From positions 248,001 to 312,000 of the forward strand of contig NZ_JAPYZV010000006.1 of assembly GCF_027812955.1 (NCBI RefSeq): 64,000 nt of DNA. Reading direction: 5' to 3'. A program made the translations under genes and the position numbers. Below, piece by piece: positions 18,463 through 28,169 of the stretch. How positions within the stretch are numbered: position 1 is the stretch's first letter; each line of letters opens with the position of its first letter. Below the pieces are notes generated by a model. It worked only from the letters and a program-made list of their open reading frames with translations, searched no databases and had not been told where the DNA came from. This stretch comes from Pedococcus sp. 5OH_020. GTDB lineage: Bacteria > Actinomycetota > Actinomycetes > Actinomycetales > Dermatophilaceae.

Positions 18463-18500
18463 CCGCCAGCGCCCATGACATTTGTCATGGGCGCTGGCGG
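18463..18500. repeat. Perfect 18-bp inverted repeat
   Basis: CCGCCAGCGCCCATGACA, a 2-nt centre TT, then its exact complement. It can form a very stable hairpin downstream of the 87-aa gene and upstream of the BNR protein. It is a terminator candidate, though it lacks a T-tract, or a protein-binding palindrome. Confidence 0.8.
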
Positions 18501-18565
18501 TGTTCCCCGGGGATGCTTGCCCGGGCCCGACCGGGCCGTGCAGCACCTCTCGGAGGAGAACGCGG

Positions 18566-21256
18566 ATGGCATCACTCAGTGTCCGCACCCGTCGGCTGAT
18601 CGCCGGTGGATGCGGAATGGCCCTCGTCGCTGGGGCCGCAGCCGGCTTCGCAGGGCGCCATGAGCTCAACGAAGCATGGCTGAAGTACCAGTGGCGGGAC
18701 CGTCACTACAACGCGGCAGTCATGGAGAAGGCCCTCATGATCGCCGGCGGCAACCCGGCCGAGGCTCAGAACGAGTCCAAGGAAGCCGCCACCATCGCAG
18801 AGCAGTTCGCGCAGGCGCGGACCGCGCCGGGCATCGTCGCTCCCGGGGCCTACGGCAGTGCCTACACCCAGCTCCAGTCGCTGCCCCGTACGGCGGGCTC
18901 CTGGCGTGAGGTCACCAAGGTGCCCTACAACGCCGACGACCCCCGCTACCGGGACTGGAACTCGAACTCCTCCGGTGGCGCCGGGTATGTCACCGGTCGG
19001 GTGACCGGGCTCGCCGCTGACTCCAGCGACCACGTGTATGCAGCGGGCGCGAACGGCGGCGTATGGCGCTCCTCCCAGGGCGGCGGCGCCTGGACGCCGA
19101 TCGCGGACTCGCTGCCCTCCCTCAGTGGAGGAGACCTGCGGCTCGCCGGCGACAGCTCGCTCTGGTACGCCACCGGCGAGGCAAACACGGGTGGCACCTC
19201 GTACGTCGGTGCGGGGGTCTTCCGGCTGGACAACCCCGCCACGGGCACCTTCGCCCCGACCGACCGGGTCGGCGGCAAGGAGCTGGAGTCCACCACCATC
19301 GGTCGCATCAGGTTCGGCGGTAGCACCGTCTTCGCCGCCACGAACCGCGGCATCTGGTATCACGCCCAGGGCACGAAGGCCGGCGCCTGGACCTTCGCGT
19401 TCGCGCCGAACATGTCGTGGATGCCGCAGATCAAGGACGATGCCGGCACGACGCTGGTACCCGCAGGGTCCAACTGGTCCGGCGACACCGCGTCCGGAGC
19501 GACCAACGCGGCATACAAGAACATCGTGAACGACATCGCTGTCGACCCGGCCAACCCGAAGCACGTCATCGCCGCCATCGGGTGGCGCTCGGGCGACACC
19601 TACAACGGCTTCTACGAGACGTCGGACTTCACCCAAGGCCCCTCAAGCTGGCACAAGCTGCCGGTGACGCTGGGCGGCATCACGAACACCTCGGACGTGG
19701 GCTACACGACGTTCGCCTTCAGCAAGAGCGGTGACCGGCTCTACGCCCTGGTACAGCAGCCGAGCAAGATCAACGCCTCGTCCTCGCTGGCCGGGATCTT
19801 CGTCTCCAAGACGGGTTCGCCGAGCGGTCCGTGGAACAAGATCGCCGACACCCAGCAGCTGCACAACAGCGGGTCCGCGCTGGACCGCAAGGGGTATGGC
19901 GTCGGTGTGCAGGCCTGGTACAACCAGTTCCTGCAGGTCGACCCCACCAACCGCGACCATGTCTGGGCCGGGCTGGAGGAGGTCTTCGAGACCAAGGACG
20001 CCGGGTCCCACTGGTCGGCCGTGTCGCCGTACTGGAACTTCGGCTTCCCGTGCTGGAGCCTCGACGACGCCAAGAACACCTGCCCGCTCGCGGGCCACTC
20101 CGACCAGCACTCGGTCGCCATCGGCACCAAGGCAGGCAAGCAGTTCGTCTTCTTCGGCAACGACGGAGGCGTCTACCGGCGCCCGGTCAACGGGCAGGTC
20201 AACGCCAACGGCAACGCGACCGACCTCGAGTCGGTGACCACGGACGGCACCATGGACGCGCTGCAGTACTACTCGGCGTCGGTCGGCAAGGACACCAGGA
20301 ACGGCACGGGGGTCGTCCTGTCGGGTGGCCTCCAGGACAACGGGGTCTCGAACCTCTTCAGGGTCCAGCCGGACGGGTCCAACGGCGACACCGAGATGGG
20401 GTCGAGCTTCGGCGGGGACGGCGGTGACGGGGCCGCCGATCCGCGCAACGGCTGCAACCAGCTGCAGGAGTACGTCAACCTGGCGGTGAAGATCACCAAC
20501 ACCTGCGCGCTGAACAAGGGTGCCCTCAGCGTGGACCAGGCGACCTCCTGGTCGCTGGACCCCGGTGACCCCTCGCCGAGGTTCATCGCTCCGATCGCGC
20601 TGGACTCCGGCAACCCGGACCACTTCGTCTTCGGTGGCCGGTACGTCTACACGGGGACGAAGGGCTGGACGGCCACGCGCAGCGCCTCGGACCTCGACAA
20701 GGCCTTCGACCTCGGCACCGGGCACTCGGCCACCGCCGTGTCGATGCACAACGGCGTGTCGTACGTGTCCTGGTGTGGTCCCTGCAACAACGCCGGGTTC
20801 ACCCGGGGGATCGCGACGAACGCGGGCGGCCAGTGGCACCAGCTCACGCTGGGCACCTCCTTCCCGAACCGGTTCGTCCAGGGGCTGGCCATCGACGCCA
20901 CGAACACCGACCACGCGTATGCCGCGGTCAACGGCTTCTCCCGTCGGTTCACCGAAGGCCCGGGGGCCGGCGTCGGACACCTGTACGAGACGACGGACGG
21001 CGGTGCCCACTGGAACGACATCAGTGCCAACCTGCCCGACGTGCCGGCGAGCAGCGTCAAGCGGCTGTCCACCGGCGCGCTCGTCCTGGGCACCGACCTG
21101 GCGGCGTTCTACCGGGCACCGGGCGCCACCACCTGGCAGGTGCTCGGGACCGGGCTGCCCCTCACGGTGGTCATGAAGGTCGAGGCAGCACCTGACGGCA
21201 ACCTGTACGCGGCGACCCACGGGCGCGGGATCTGGAGCATCCCCGCTCCGCGCTGA
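18566..21256 (+). CDS. Secreted BNR/sialidase-like beta-propeller protein
   Basis: 896 aa. A signal-peptide-like N-terminus (RTRRLIAGGCGMALVAGAAAG) is followed by a helical stretch and then a large propeller with repeated Asp-box-like elements: NGGVWRSSQGGGAWTPI near residue 160, ETKDAGSHWSAV near 475 and ETTDGGAHWNDI near 810. This resembles the VPS10/sortilin-like and exo-alpha-sialidase superfamily. No sialidase Arg triad was confirmed, so an enzymatic role is unproven; it may be an extracellular glycan-binding or adhesive protein. GGAGGAG precedes ATG 18566; an upstream in-frame ATG would start inside the palindrome. Confidence 0.75.
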   Translation: MASLSVRTRRLIAGGCGMALVAGAAAGFAGRHELNEAWLKYQWRDRHYNAAVMEKALMIAGGNPAEAQNESKEAATIAEQFAQARTAPGIVAPGAYGSAYTQLQSLPRTAGSWREVTKVPYNADDPRYRDWNSNSSGGAGYVTGRVTGLAADSSDHVYAAGANGGVWRSSQGGGAWTPIADSLPSLSGGDLRLAGDSSLWYATGEANTGGTSYVGAGVFRLDNPATGTFAPTDRVGGKELESTTIGRIRFGGSTVFAATNRGIWYHAQGTKAGAWTFAFAPNMSWMPQIKDDAGTTLVPAGSNWSGDTASGATNAAYKNIVNDIAVDPANPKHVIAAIGWRSGDTYNGFYETSDFTQGPSSWHKLPVTLGGITNTSDVGYTTFAFSKSGDRLYALVQQPSKINASSSLAGIFVSKTGSPSGPWNKIADTQQLHNSGSALDRKGYGVGVQAWYNQFLQVDPTNRDHVWAGLEEVFETKDAGSHWSAVSPYWNFGFPCWSLDDAKNTCPLAGHSDQHSVAIGTKAGKQFVFFGNDGGVYRRPVNGQVNANGNATDLESVTTDGTMDALQYYSASVGKDTRNGTGVVLSGGLQDNGVSNLFRVQPDGSNGDTEMGSSFGGDGGDGAADPRNGCNQLQEYVNLAVKITNTCALNKGALSVDQATSWSLDPGDPSPRFIAPIALDSGNPDHFVFGGRYVYTGTKGWTATRSASDLDKAFDLGTGHSATAVSMHNGVSYVSWCGPCNNAGFTRGIATNAGGQWHQLTLGTSFPNRFVQGLAIDATNTDHAYAAVNGFSRRFTEGPGAGVGHLYETTDGGAHWNDISANLPDVPASSVKRLSTGALVLGTDLAAFYRAPGATTWQVLGTGLPLTVVMKVEAAPDGNLYAATHGRGIWSIPAPR

Positions 21257-21278
21257 CCGCTCGCTGTGCACCCACCGG

Positions 21279-21310
21279 AGGCCCCGGCCGCGTGAGGCGG
21301 CCGGGGCCTT
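21279..21310 (+). terminator. Hairpin terminator after the BNR gene
   Basis: A 13-bp perfect stem (AGGCCCCGGCCGC / GCGGCCGGGGCCT) with a 5-nt loop, between the BNR stop and the ftsY start. Confidence 0.8.
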
Positions 21311-21337
21311 CCGCGTCGTGATGAGAGGATGGCGCGC

Positions 21338-22540
21338 GTGATCGATCAGCTGTGGGAATGGGTTGTCATCGCCATCGGCATCCTCGTGGTGCTCGGTGGC
21401 CTGCTCGTCGGGCTCATGCGTGGCCGGGGAGGCCGCAGCCGGTCCGCACCGGCGCCGGGACGCGGGACCGACGTACTGCCCGGCGTGGGAGACGACGCCG
21501 AGCCACCGCGGGACGCGCCGAAGAGGTCGGTGCAGGACGCGGGATCGGTCGACACGCTGCCGGCCCCGGAGGAGTCGCTCGCGACCCCCGCCCCGGCGCC
21601 GACCATCGAACGTCCGGAGTCCGCCCGAGGACGCCTGACCCGGTTGCGGGCGCGGCTCGCCCGGTCGAACTCGGCGCTCGGGCAGGGCCTGCTGGCCCTG
21701 CTGTCCCGGGGGGGGTTGGACGAGGAGGCATGGGAAGAGGTCGAGGACACCCTGATCCGCTCGGACCTCGGCGTGGAGGCCACCACGGAGCTGGTGGACA
21801 GCCTGCGCGCCAAGGTCAAGGTCGAGGGCACCACGGATGAGGCCACCGTCCGGGGGTGGCTGCGCGAGGACCTGCTCCGCCTCGTCGACCCGTCACTGGA
21901 CCGCACCGTGGCCAGCAGCCGGGCGCAGGGACGGCCCGCGGTGGTCCTCGTCGTGGGGGTCAACGGGACCGGCAAGACGACGACCGTGGGAAAGCTCGCC
22001 AGGGTGCTCGTGGCGGAGGACAAGGACGTCGTTCTCGGCGCCGCCGACACCTTCCGCGCTGCCGCGGCGGACCAGCTGGAGACCTGGGGCACCCGGGTAG
22101 GGGTGCCGACGGTGCGCTCGGACCGCGACGGGGCGGACCCGGCGGCCGTAGCGTTCGACGCGGTGAAGGCAGGCGCCGAGATGGAGGCTGACGTCGTCCT
22201 GGTCGACACTGCCGGGCGGCTGCACAACAAGGTCGGACTGATGGACGAGCTGGCCAAGGTCAAGCGGGTCATCGAGAAGCAGAGCCCGATCGACGAGGTC
22301 CTGCTCGTCCTCGACGCCACGACCGGACAGAACGGGCTGCGCCAGGCGGAGGTCTTCGCCCAGGTGGTGGACGTCACCGGGATCGTGCTCACCAAGCTGG
22401 ACGGGACGGCCAAGGGGGGCATCGTCGTCTCGGTCCAGCGCAAGCTGGGGGTGCCCGTCAAGCTCGTGGGGCTGGGCGAGGGGCCGGACGACCTTGCCCC
22501 GTTCGACCCGGAGGCGTTCGTCGACGCTCTGCTTGACTGA
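21338..22540 (+). CDS. ftsY: Signal recognition particle receptor FtsY
   Basis: SRP receptor GTPase that docks Ffh-ribosome complexes at the membrane. 400 aa. An N-terminal membrane helix (VVIAIGILVVLGGLLVGLM) precedes an acidic, proline-rich linker (A domain), then the NG domain with GVNGTGKTTTVGK near 206, DTAGRLHNK near 289 and TKLDGTAKGG near 354. Start: GTG 21338 is 7 nt after GAGGAT, a hexamer also found before rimM; ATG 21329 is the alternative. The 3' end overlaps the convergent lipase-maturation-factor gene by about 80 bp. Confidence 0.94.
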   Translation: MIDQLWEWVVIAIGILVVLGGLLVGLMRGRGGRSRSAPAPGRGTDVLPGVGDDAEPPRDAPKRSVQDAGSVDTLPAPEESLATPAPAPTIERPESARGRLTRLRARLARSNSALGQGLLALLSRGGLDEEAWEEVEDTLIRSDLGVEATTELVDSLRAKVKVEGTTDEATVRGWLREDLLRLVDPSLDRTVASSRAQGRPAVVLVVGVNGTGKTTTVGKLARVLVAEDKDVVLGAADTFRAAAADQLETWGTRVGVPTVRSDRDGADPAAVAFDAVKAGAEMEADVVLVDTAGRLHNKVGLMDELAKVKRVIEKQSPIDEVLLVLDATTGQNGLRQAEVFAQVVDVTGIVLTKLDGTAKGGIVVSVQRKLGVPVKLVGLGEGPDDLAPFDPEAFVDALLD

Positions 22541-23972
22541 GCGACACCGGTCCACTGAGCGAAACCGGATCCAGGAACTCCCCGGCGAGCTCCCGGTGCC
22601 ACCACGCGCCGGTTCCTCGCCGCTCGCGCCACGTCGTGAACCGGTACCGGTAGAGCCGCGCACGCACGACCTCGGGTGGGCTGTCGGGGAAGGGGTTGTA
22701 CCTCAGCAGCCGTAGCGTGGTGCGGTCGTTGTGCAGCAGCTTGAGCGCGAGGCGGGAGAACCAGGGACGCGCGTACGCGGGTGACAGCGCGGCGAACCAC
22801 ATCAGCCAGTCCAGGCGCAGGTGGTAAGGCGCGTACTGGCGCGGCCTGCGACGGGGGTCTCCCGGCTTTCCCTTGAACTCGTACTCCCGCCACCCCAGCA
22901 GGCCCTCCAGCGACCGTCGCGCGCCTTCGACCACGATCTCGTACCGCACCTTCGTGACACTTCCGAACGCGCCATACGTGTTCACCAGGTGCAGGGGGTC
23001 GAACGACGCGTTCATGGCCTGGCGGCCCGAGAGCAGGTTCCGCGCCGGCCGGTAGCTGAGCACGACCACGAGAACGAGCACCGCGCAGACGAGCACCACC
23101 CACCACAGCGGCATCCGTCCTCCATCCGCGGGCGGTCGGGCTGCCAACACCAGGCTCCAGAACCGGTCCGGTACGGCAGGGAGCGCCAGCACGATCGCCG
23201 TCCAGTTGAGCCAGGAGAAGTTGCCGCTCAGGACGAGCCAGAGCTGGGTCAGCACCATGACGCCGGCGCACGCGCCTGCCACCGGCTGGGGGAGGAAGAG
23301 CCCGAAGGGAAGCACGAGCTGTGTCAGGTGGTTGGCAGCCACCTCCACCCGGTGTAGGGGCTTGGGAAGGTGGTGGAACCACCAGCTGAGCGGTCCCGGC
23401 ATGGGCTGCGTCTCGTGGTGGAAGTCCAGGCACGTCAGGTCGCGCCAGCAGCGGTCGCCCCGGAGCTTGATCAGCCCCGCCCCGAACTCCAGGCGGAAGA
23501 GCAGCCACCGGACCGCGACGAGCACTGGGAAGGGTGGCGTGGTCTGGGCGTTGCCGAGGAAGACGGCCAGGAACCCCGCCTCGAGCAGCAGCGACTCCCA
23601 GCCGAAGCCATACCAGATCTGCCCCACGTTGACGATGGACAGGTACGCAGCCCACAGCAGCAGCCACGCCAGCATCGTCAGCGGTAGGGGCAGTCGCTCC
23701 GTCACGCCGAGGAGGGTGGCCGCCGCCACGACTGCCCCGGTCCCTGCCACGACAGCGAGGAGGCGGTCCGAGTAGCGCCAGTGGAACAGGCTGGGCGACC
23801 GCCGGAACGGAACCCTGCGGACGAAGTCCGGGATAGGGGTGAGCCCTTCCGTCCCCAGCAGCGCGCGCGACTGGGTCAGGGCCACGACGAACGCGACGAG
23901 GTAGACCGCCGCCAGCCCTCGCTGGAAGGCCAGGCGGGCCAGCCAGTACCCGTCGCCCGCGAACCACTCCAC
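22458..23972 (-). CDS. Lipase maturation factor family membrane protein
   Basis: 504-aa polytopic protein of the LMF family. In animals LMF1 folds lipases in the ER; the bacterial homologues have no assigned function. Recognisable segments are WYGFGWESLLLEAGFLAVFLG near 125, FRLEFGAGLIKLRGDRCW near 160 and a conserved LVNTYGAFGSVTKVRYEIVVEG near 330, after several transmembrane helices. GTG 23972 follows TAGCGT by 8 nt; a TTG at 23981 is the alternative but lies against the -10. It is divergent from the 154-aa gene, and its tail overlaps ftsY. Confidence 0.85.
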   Translation of the reverse strand: MEWFAGDGYWLARLAFQRGLAAVYLVAFVVALTQSRALLGTEGLTPIPDFVRRVPFRRSPSLFHWRYSDRLLAVVAGTGAVVAAATLLGVTERLPLPLTMLAWLLLWAAYLSIVNVGQIWYGFGWESLLLEAGFLAVFLGNAQTTPPFPVLVAVRWLLFRLEFGAGLIKLRGDRCWRDLTCLDFHHETQPMPGPLSWWFHHLPKPLHRVEVAANHLTQLVLPFGLFLPQPVAGACAGVMVLTQLWLVLSGNFSWLNWTAIVLALPAVPDRFWSLVLAARPPADGGRMPLWWVVLVCAVLVLVVVLSYRPARNLLSGRQAMNASFDPLHLVNTYGAFGSVTKVRYEIVVEGARRSLEGLLGWREYEFKGKPGDPRRRPRQYAPYHLRLDWLMWFAALSPAYARPWFSRLALKLLHNDRTTLRLLRYNPFPDSPPEVVRARLYRYRFTTWRERRGTGAWWHRELAGEFLDPVSLSGPVSLSQAERRRTPPGRTGQGRPAPRPAPRA

Positions 23973-24065
23973 CGAGGTCAACGCTACGACGGCAGGCTCC
24001 TCGTCGCCTGGCGCAGCTGGCCGACGCTGCCCCTCGGCCGCGCACCGATGGCCTAGCCTGGGCCG

Positions 24066-24530
24066 GTGGACACGGGGGTCATCCGGCTCGGAGCAGCGTC
24101 GAAGGCGTGGCGGGCTGCGGTGGTGGCCATGCTCGCCGGCCTGTTCTGCGCCGGCTCCCTCGTGGGGGACGACCCGTGGTGGCCATTCGGTCCGTGGCGG
24201 ATGTTCTCGACCTCACAGGCCTCGACCGGCTCGGTGGTGTCGACGGGGATCGAGGTGCAGACCGCACAGGCGCCGCGGGACTGGGTCCCGGCGCCACTGA
24301 CGCCGGACACCGTCGGTCTCAACCGAGCCGAGATCGAGGGCCGGATCCCGCAGATCGTGGCCCACCCCTCACGGCTCGGGACGCTCGCCGCCAGCCATGC
24401 CGCGCTGCGTCCCGGCGCACCGGCGTGGACCGCGCTTCGCGTCGTCCGGCGACAGATCGTGGTCGTGGACCGCAAGCCGACCGGTGAGGTGCGGCAGCAG
24501 ACCCTTGCCCAGTGGTCGGCAGGCCCGTGA
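24066..24530 (+). CDS. Membrane-anchored protein with DPWWPFGPWRMFS motif
   Basis: 154 aa. An N-terminal hydrophobic helix (AAVVAMLAGLFCAGSLV) is followed by the striking motif DPWWPFGPWRMFSTS at about residues 36-50, then a soluble domain with no known signature. The GTG start is 6 nt after TAGCCT (24054-24059), so it is leaderless. Its stop overlaps the HTTM start by 4 nt, so the two proteins probably function together. No biochemical role can be assigned. Confidence 0.75.
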   Translation: MDTGVIRLGAASKAWRAAVVAMLAGLFCAGSLVGDDPWWPFGPWRMFSTSQASTGSVVSTGIEVQTAQAPRDWVPAPLTPDTVGLNRAEIEGRIPQIVAHPSRLGTLAASHAALRPGAPAWTALRVVRRQIVVVDRKPTGEVRQQTLAQWSAGP

Positions 24531-25510
24531 CTGCCGACGGCCGCGTCGCCATCGACCCTCCAAGCGGCGTGGACACTTCCGGTGCCGCCGACCCTCCCGG
24601 TGCCGCCGACACGCCCGCCGGCCGCGACACCGGAGTGCGGACCCCGCGTCTGGGGCGTTGGCTGTTCGACCCGGCTCCGATGTCCCGCTTGGCAGCGCTG
24701 CGGCTGCTCGTCTTCGGCTTCGTGGTCGTGGACGTGCTCGGGCTGCACACGTCCGGCTGGTACCACGGCTGGGCCGACCCGGTCTGGTACGAGCCACTCC
24801 TGCTCGGCGACGCGCTCCACCTCCCGGCTGCATCCGTCGCGCTGGTCGAGCTGCTGAGGTGGGGCTCCGTCGCGGCCGCCCTGGCCGCGATGACCGGCCG
24901 GGCCCCACGGCTGCTCGGCTGGACGGTGGCCGTGGGGTGGACCTGGTACCAGTACGTCGCCTTCAGCTACGGCAAGGTCGACCACGACCGGGCCGACTTC
25001 GTGGTCGCCCTGGCGCTGCTGCCGACCGTGGGGCTGGCGCACCTGTCCGACCGACGCCGCAGCGAGGCGGCGGGCTTCGCCCTGAGGGCGGTGCAGCTCG
25101 CGGCTGTGGCGACGTACTTCCTGTCGGCCTGGGCCAAGGTGCGCTTCGGCGGCTGGGAGTGGGTGAACTCCGCCACCATGGTCCGCGCCGTGGTGCGCCG
25201 CGGCACGCCGTGGGCCCGGTGGCTGCTCGACGTACCGTGGACGTTGCACTGGTTCCAGTGGGTCCTCTTCACGGCGGAGCTCACGGCGCCCGTCATCTTC
25301 CTCCTCTCCGAGCGCTGGCGCCGCAGGGCGGTCGCCGGCTGGTTCGTGTTCCACGCCATGACGTATGCCGCCATCACGATCGCCTTCTGGCCGCACCTGG
25401 TCATGATGCTCGCCTTCCTGCCGCTGGAGCGAGGGGCCGAGTGGCTGCGCGAGCGACTGCCGCGACGCGTGGCAGCCACCCTCCGGTCGGTGTCAGGGTG
25501 GTCCTCGTGA
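24527..25510 (+). CDS. HTTM-domain integral membrane protein
   Basis: 327 aa. A Pro/Ala-rich N-terminal tail of about 35 residues precedes a multi-pass domain resembling HTTM, the domain shared with vitamin K-dependent gamma-carboxylase. Typical elements are LAALRLLVFGFVVVDVL near 57, FSYGKVDHDRADFVVALAL near 145, and LSAWAKVRFGGWEWVN near 200. The start GTG overlaps the previous stop (GTGA). The carboxylase activity of the vertebrate enzyme is not implied; the substrate is unknown. Confidence 0.8.
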   Translation: MTADGRVAIDPPSGVDTSGAADPPGAADTPAGRDTGVRTPRLGRWLFDPAPMSRLAALRLLVFGFVVVDVLGLHTSGWYHGWADPVWYEPLLLGDALHLPAASVALVELLRWGSVAAALAAMTGRAPRLLGWTVAVGWTWYQYVAFSYGKVDHDRADFVVALALLPTVGLAHLSDRRRSEAAGFALRAVQLAAVATYFLSAWAKVRFGGWEWVNSATMVRAVVRRGTPWARWLLDVPWTLHWFQWVLFTAELTAPVIFLLSERWRRRAVAGWFVFHAMTYAAITIAFWPHLVMMLAFLPLERGAEWLRERLPRRVAATLRSVSGWSS

Positions 25511-26163
25511 GTCCCGGAACCACCAGAGCCGAGCACGCTGCCGCCTTCCTCTCCGCCGTGGAGGTGACCTGGGACCTCGCCTGTGCCGAGCAGGTGAGGG
25601 ACGCGTGGGCGCAGGAGAGCTCGTGCGCCGGGATGACCGTCGGCGGCCTGGCGAACCATCTGATCAACCAAGCCGTGAACACGGCCCTGCTCCTCGGCCG
25701 GCCGCCGCAACCGGAGCCGCCGATCGCCCTGCTGGACCACTACCACCGCGCCGCCTGGGTCTCCGCCTCGCCCGACGACGACGTCAACGTCGCCATCCGC
25801 GACGGGGACAACGCCCGGGCCGAGGCAGGACGGGACGTGGTGCTGGCACGGGCGCGCGAGGCGATCGACCGGTTGCCCGCTGCGCTGGGGGCGCAGCGCG
25901 AGCCCGACACGGTGCTCATCCCCTGGCAGGGGTGGGCGCTGTCCACGCAGGACTTCCTCACGACCCGGATGATGGAGATGGTCGTCCACGGGGACGATCT
26001 CGCGTCCAGTGTCGGGCTCGAGACGCCCCAGTACGGTGAAGCAGTGCTCGGGCCCGTGCTCGGCCTGCTCACCGGCGTGGCGGTGCGGCGACACGGAGAG
26101 GCGGCAGTGGTGCGTGCCCTCAGCCGCCCACAGCGCGCACCCGCGACCGTGTCGGCCTTCTGA
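25507..26163 (+). CDS. MDMPI/DinB-like four-helix protein
   Basis: 218-aa protein of the mycothiol-dependent maleylpyruvate isomerase N-terminal (DinB-like) superfamily. CAGMTVGGLANHLINQAVN near residues 38-56 holds the first metal-ligand histidine, and TTRMMEMVVHGDDLASSVGL near 155-174 the HxxD-type pair. Many relatives are uncharacterised metal-dependent, mycothiol-linked enzymes. It starts inside the HTTM stop (4-nt overlap), making it third in the 24066-26163 operon. Confidence 0.78.
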   Translation: MSPGTTRAEHAAAFLSAVEVTWDLACAEQVRDAWAQESSCAGMTVGGLANHLINQAVNTALLLGRPPQPEPPIALLDHYHRAAWVSASPDDDVNVAIRDGDNARAEAGRDVVLARAREAIDRLPAALGAQREPDTVLIPWQGWALSTQDFLTTRMMEMVVHGDDLASSVGLETPQYGEAVLGPVLGLLTGVAVRRHGEAAVVRALSRPQRAPATVSAF

Positions 26164-26232
26164 GAGGCGGCCGGTCCAGGATGCGAGACGGTGGCCGCGC
26201 CTTTACCTGATGCTTACGGTCGTGGGACCGCG

Positions 26233-26270
26233 CTAACACGGCTGTAACACAGGAAGGCGCTGCCGGAAAC
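26233..26270 (+). promoter_or_regulatory. GlnR-type operator upstream of amt
   Basis: CTAAC (26233), GTAAC (26244) and GAAAC (26266) sit on an 11-bp grid (0, 11, 33), matching three of four half-sites of the actinobacterial GlnR consensus GTNAC-N6-GAAAC-N6-GTNAC-N6-GAAAC. The fourth position (26255, AGGCG) does not match. An identically spaced array precedes glnD. Confidence 0.7.
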
Positions 26271-26293
26271 CGCCGCCCTGCACAGTTCTGGCC

Positions 26294-28044
<1,751 letters not shown>

Positions 28045-28064
28045 CCGGCCTGCCCCAGACAGCG

Positions 28065-28098
28065 GTGGCGCCCAGAGTCAGAAGGCTCTGGGCGCCAC
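28065..28098 (+). terminator. Hairpin terminator after glnB
   Basis: A 13-bp perfect stem GTGGCGCCCAGAG / CTCTGGGCGCCAC with an 8-nt loop. It separates amt-glnB from glnD, which has its own operator downstream. Confidence 0.85.
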
Positions 28099-28117
28099 TG
28101 CCTGCCGTCCGGGACGG

Positions 28118-28155
28118 CTAACACACACGTAACACACGCGCGCACTCTCCGAAAC
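28118..28155 (+). promoter_or_regulatory. GlnR-type operator upstream of glnD
   Basis: CTAAC (28118), GTAAC (28129) and GAAAC (28151) share the exact 11-bp grid of the amt box, and the surrounding CTAACAC and GTAACACA words are identical. The likely regulator is a GlnR orthologue outside the window. Confidence 0.7.
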
Positions 28156-28169
28156 CGCGGGGAGCGACA

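Noticed and set aside
23370-24045. Rightward and leftward long frames overlapping the LMF and ftsY region
   Set aside because: They are GC-rich shadow frames antisense to clear membrane-protein coding sequence.
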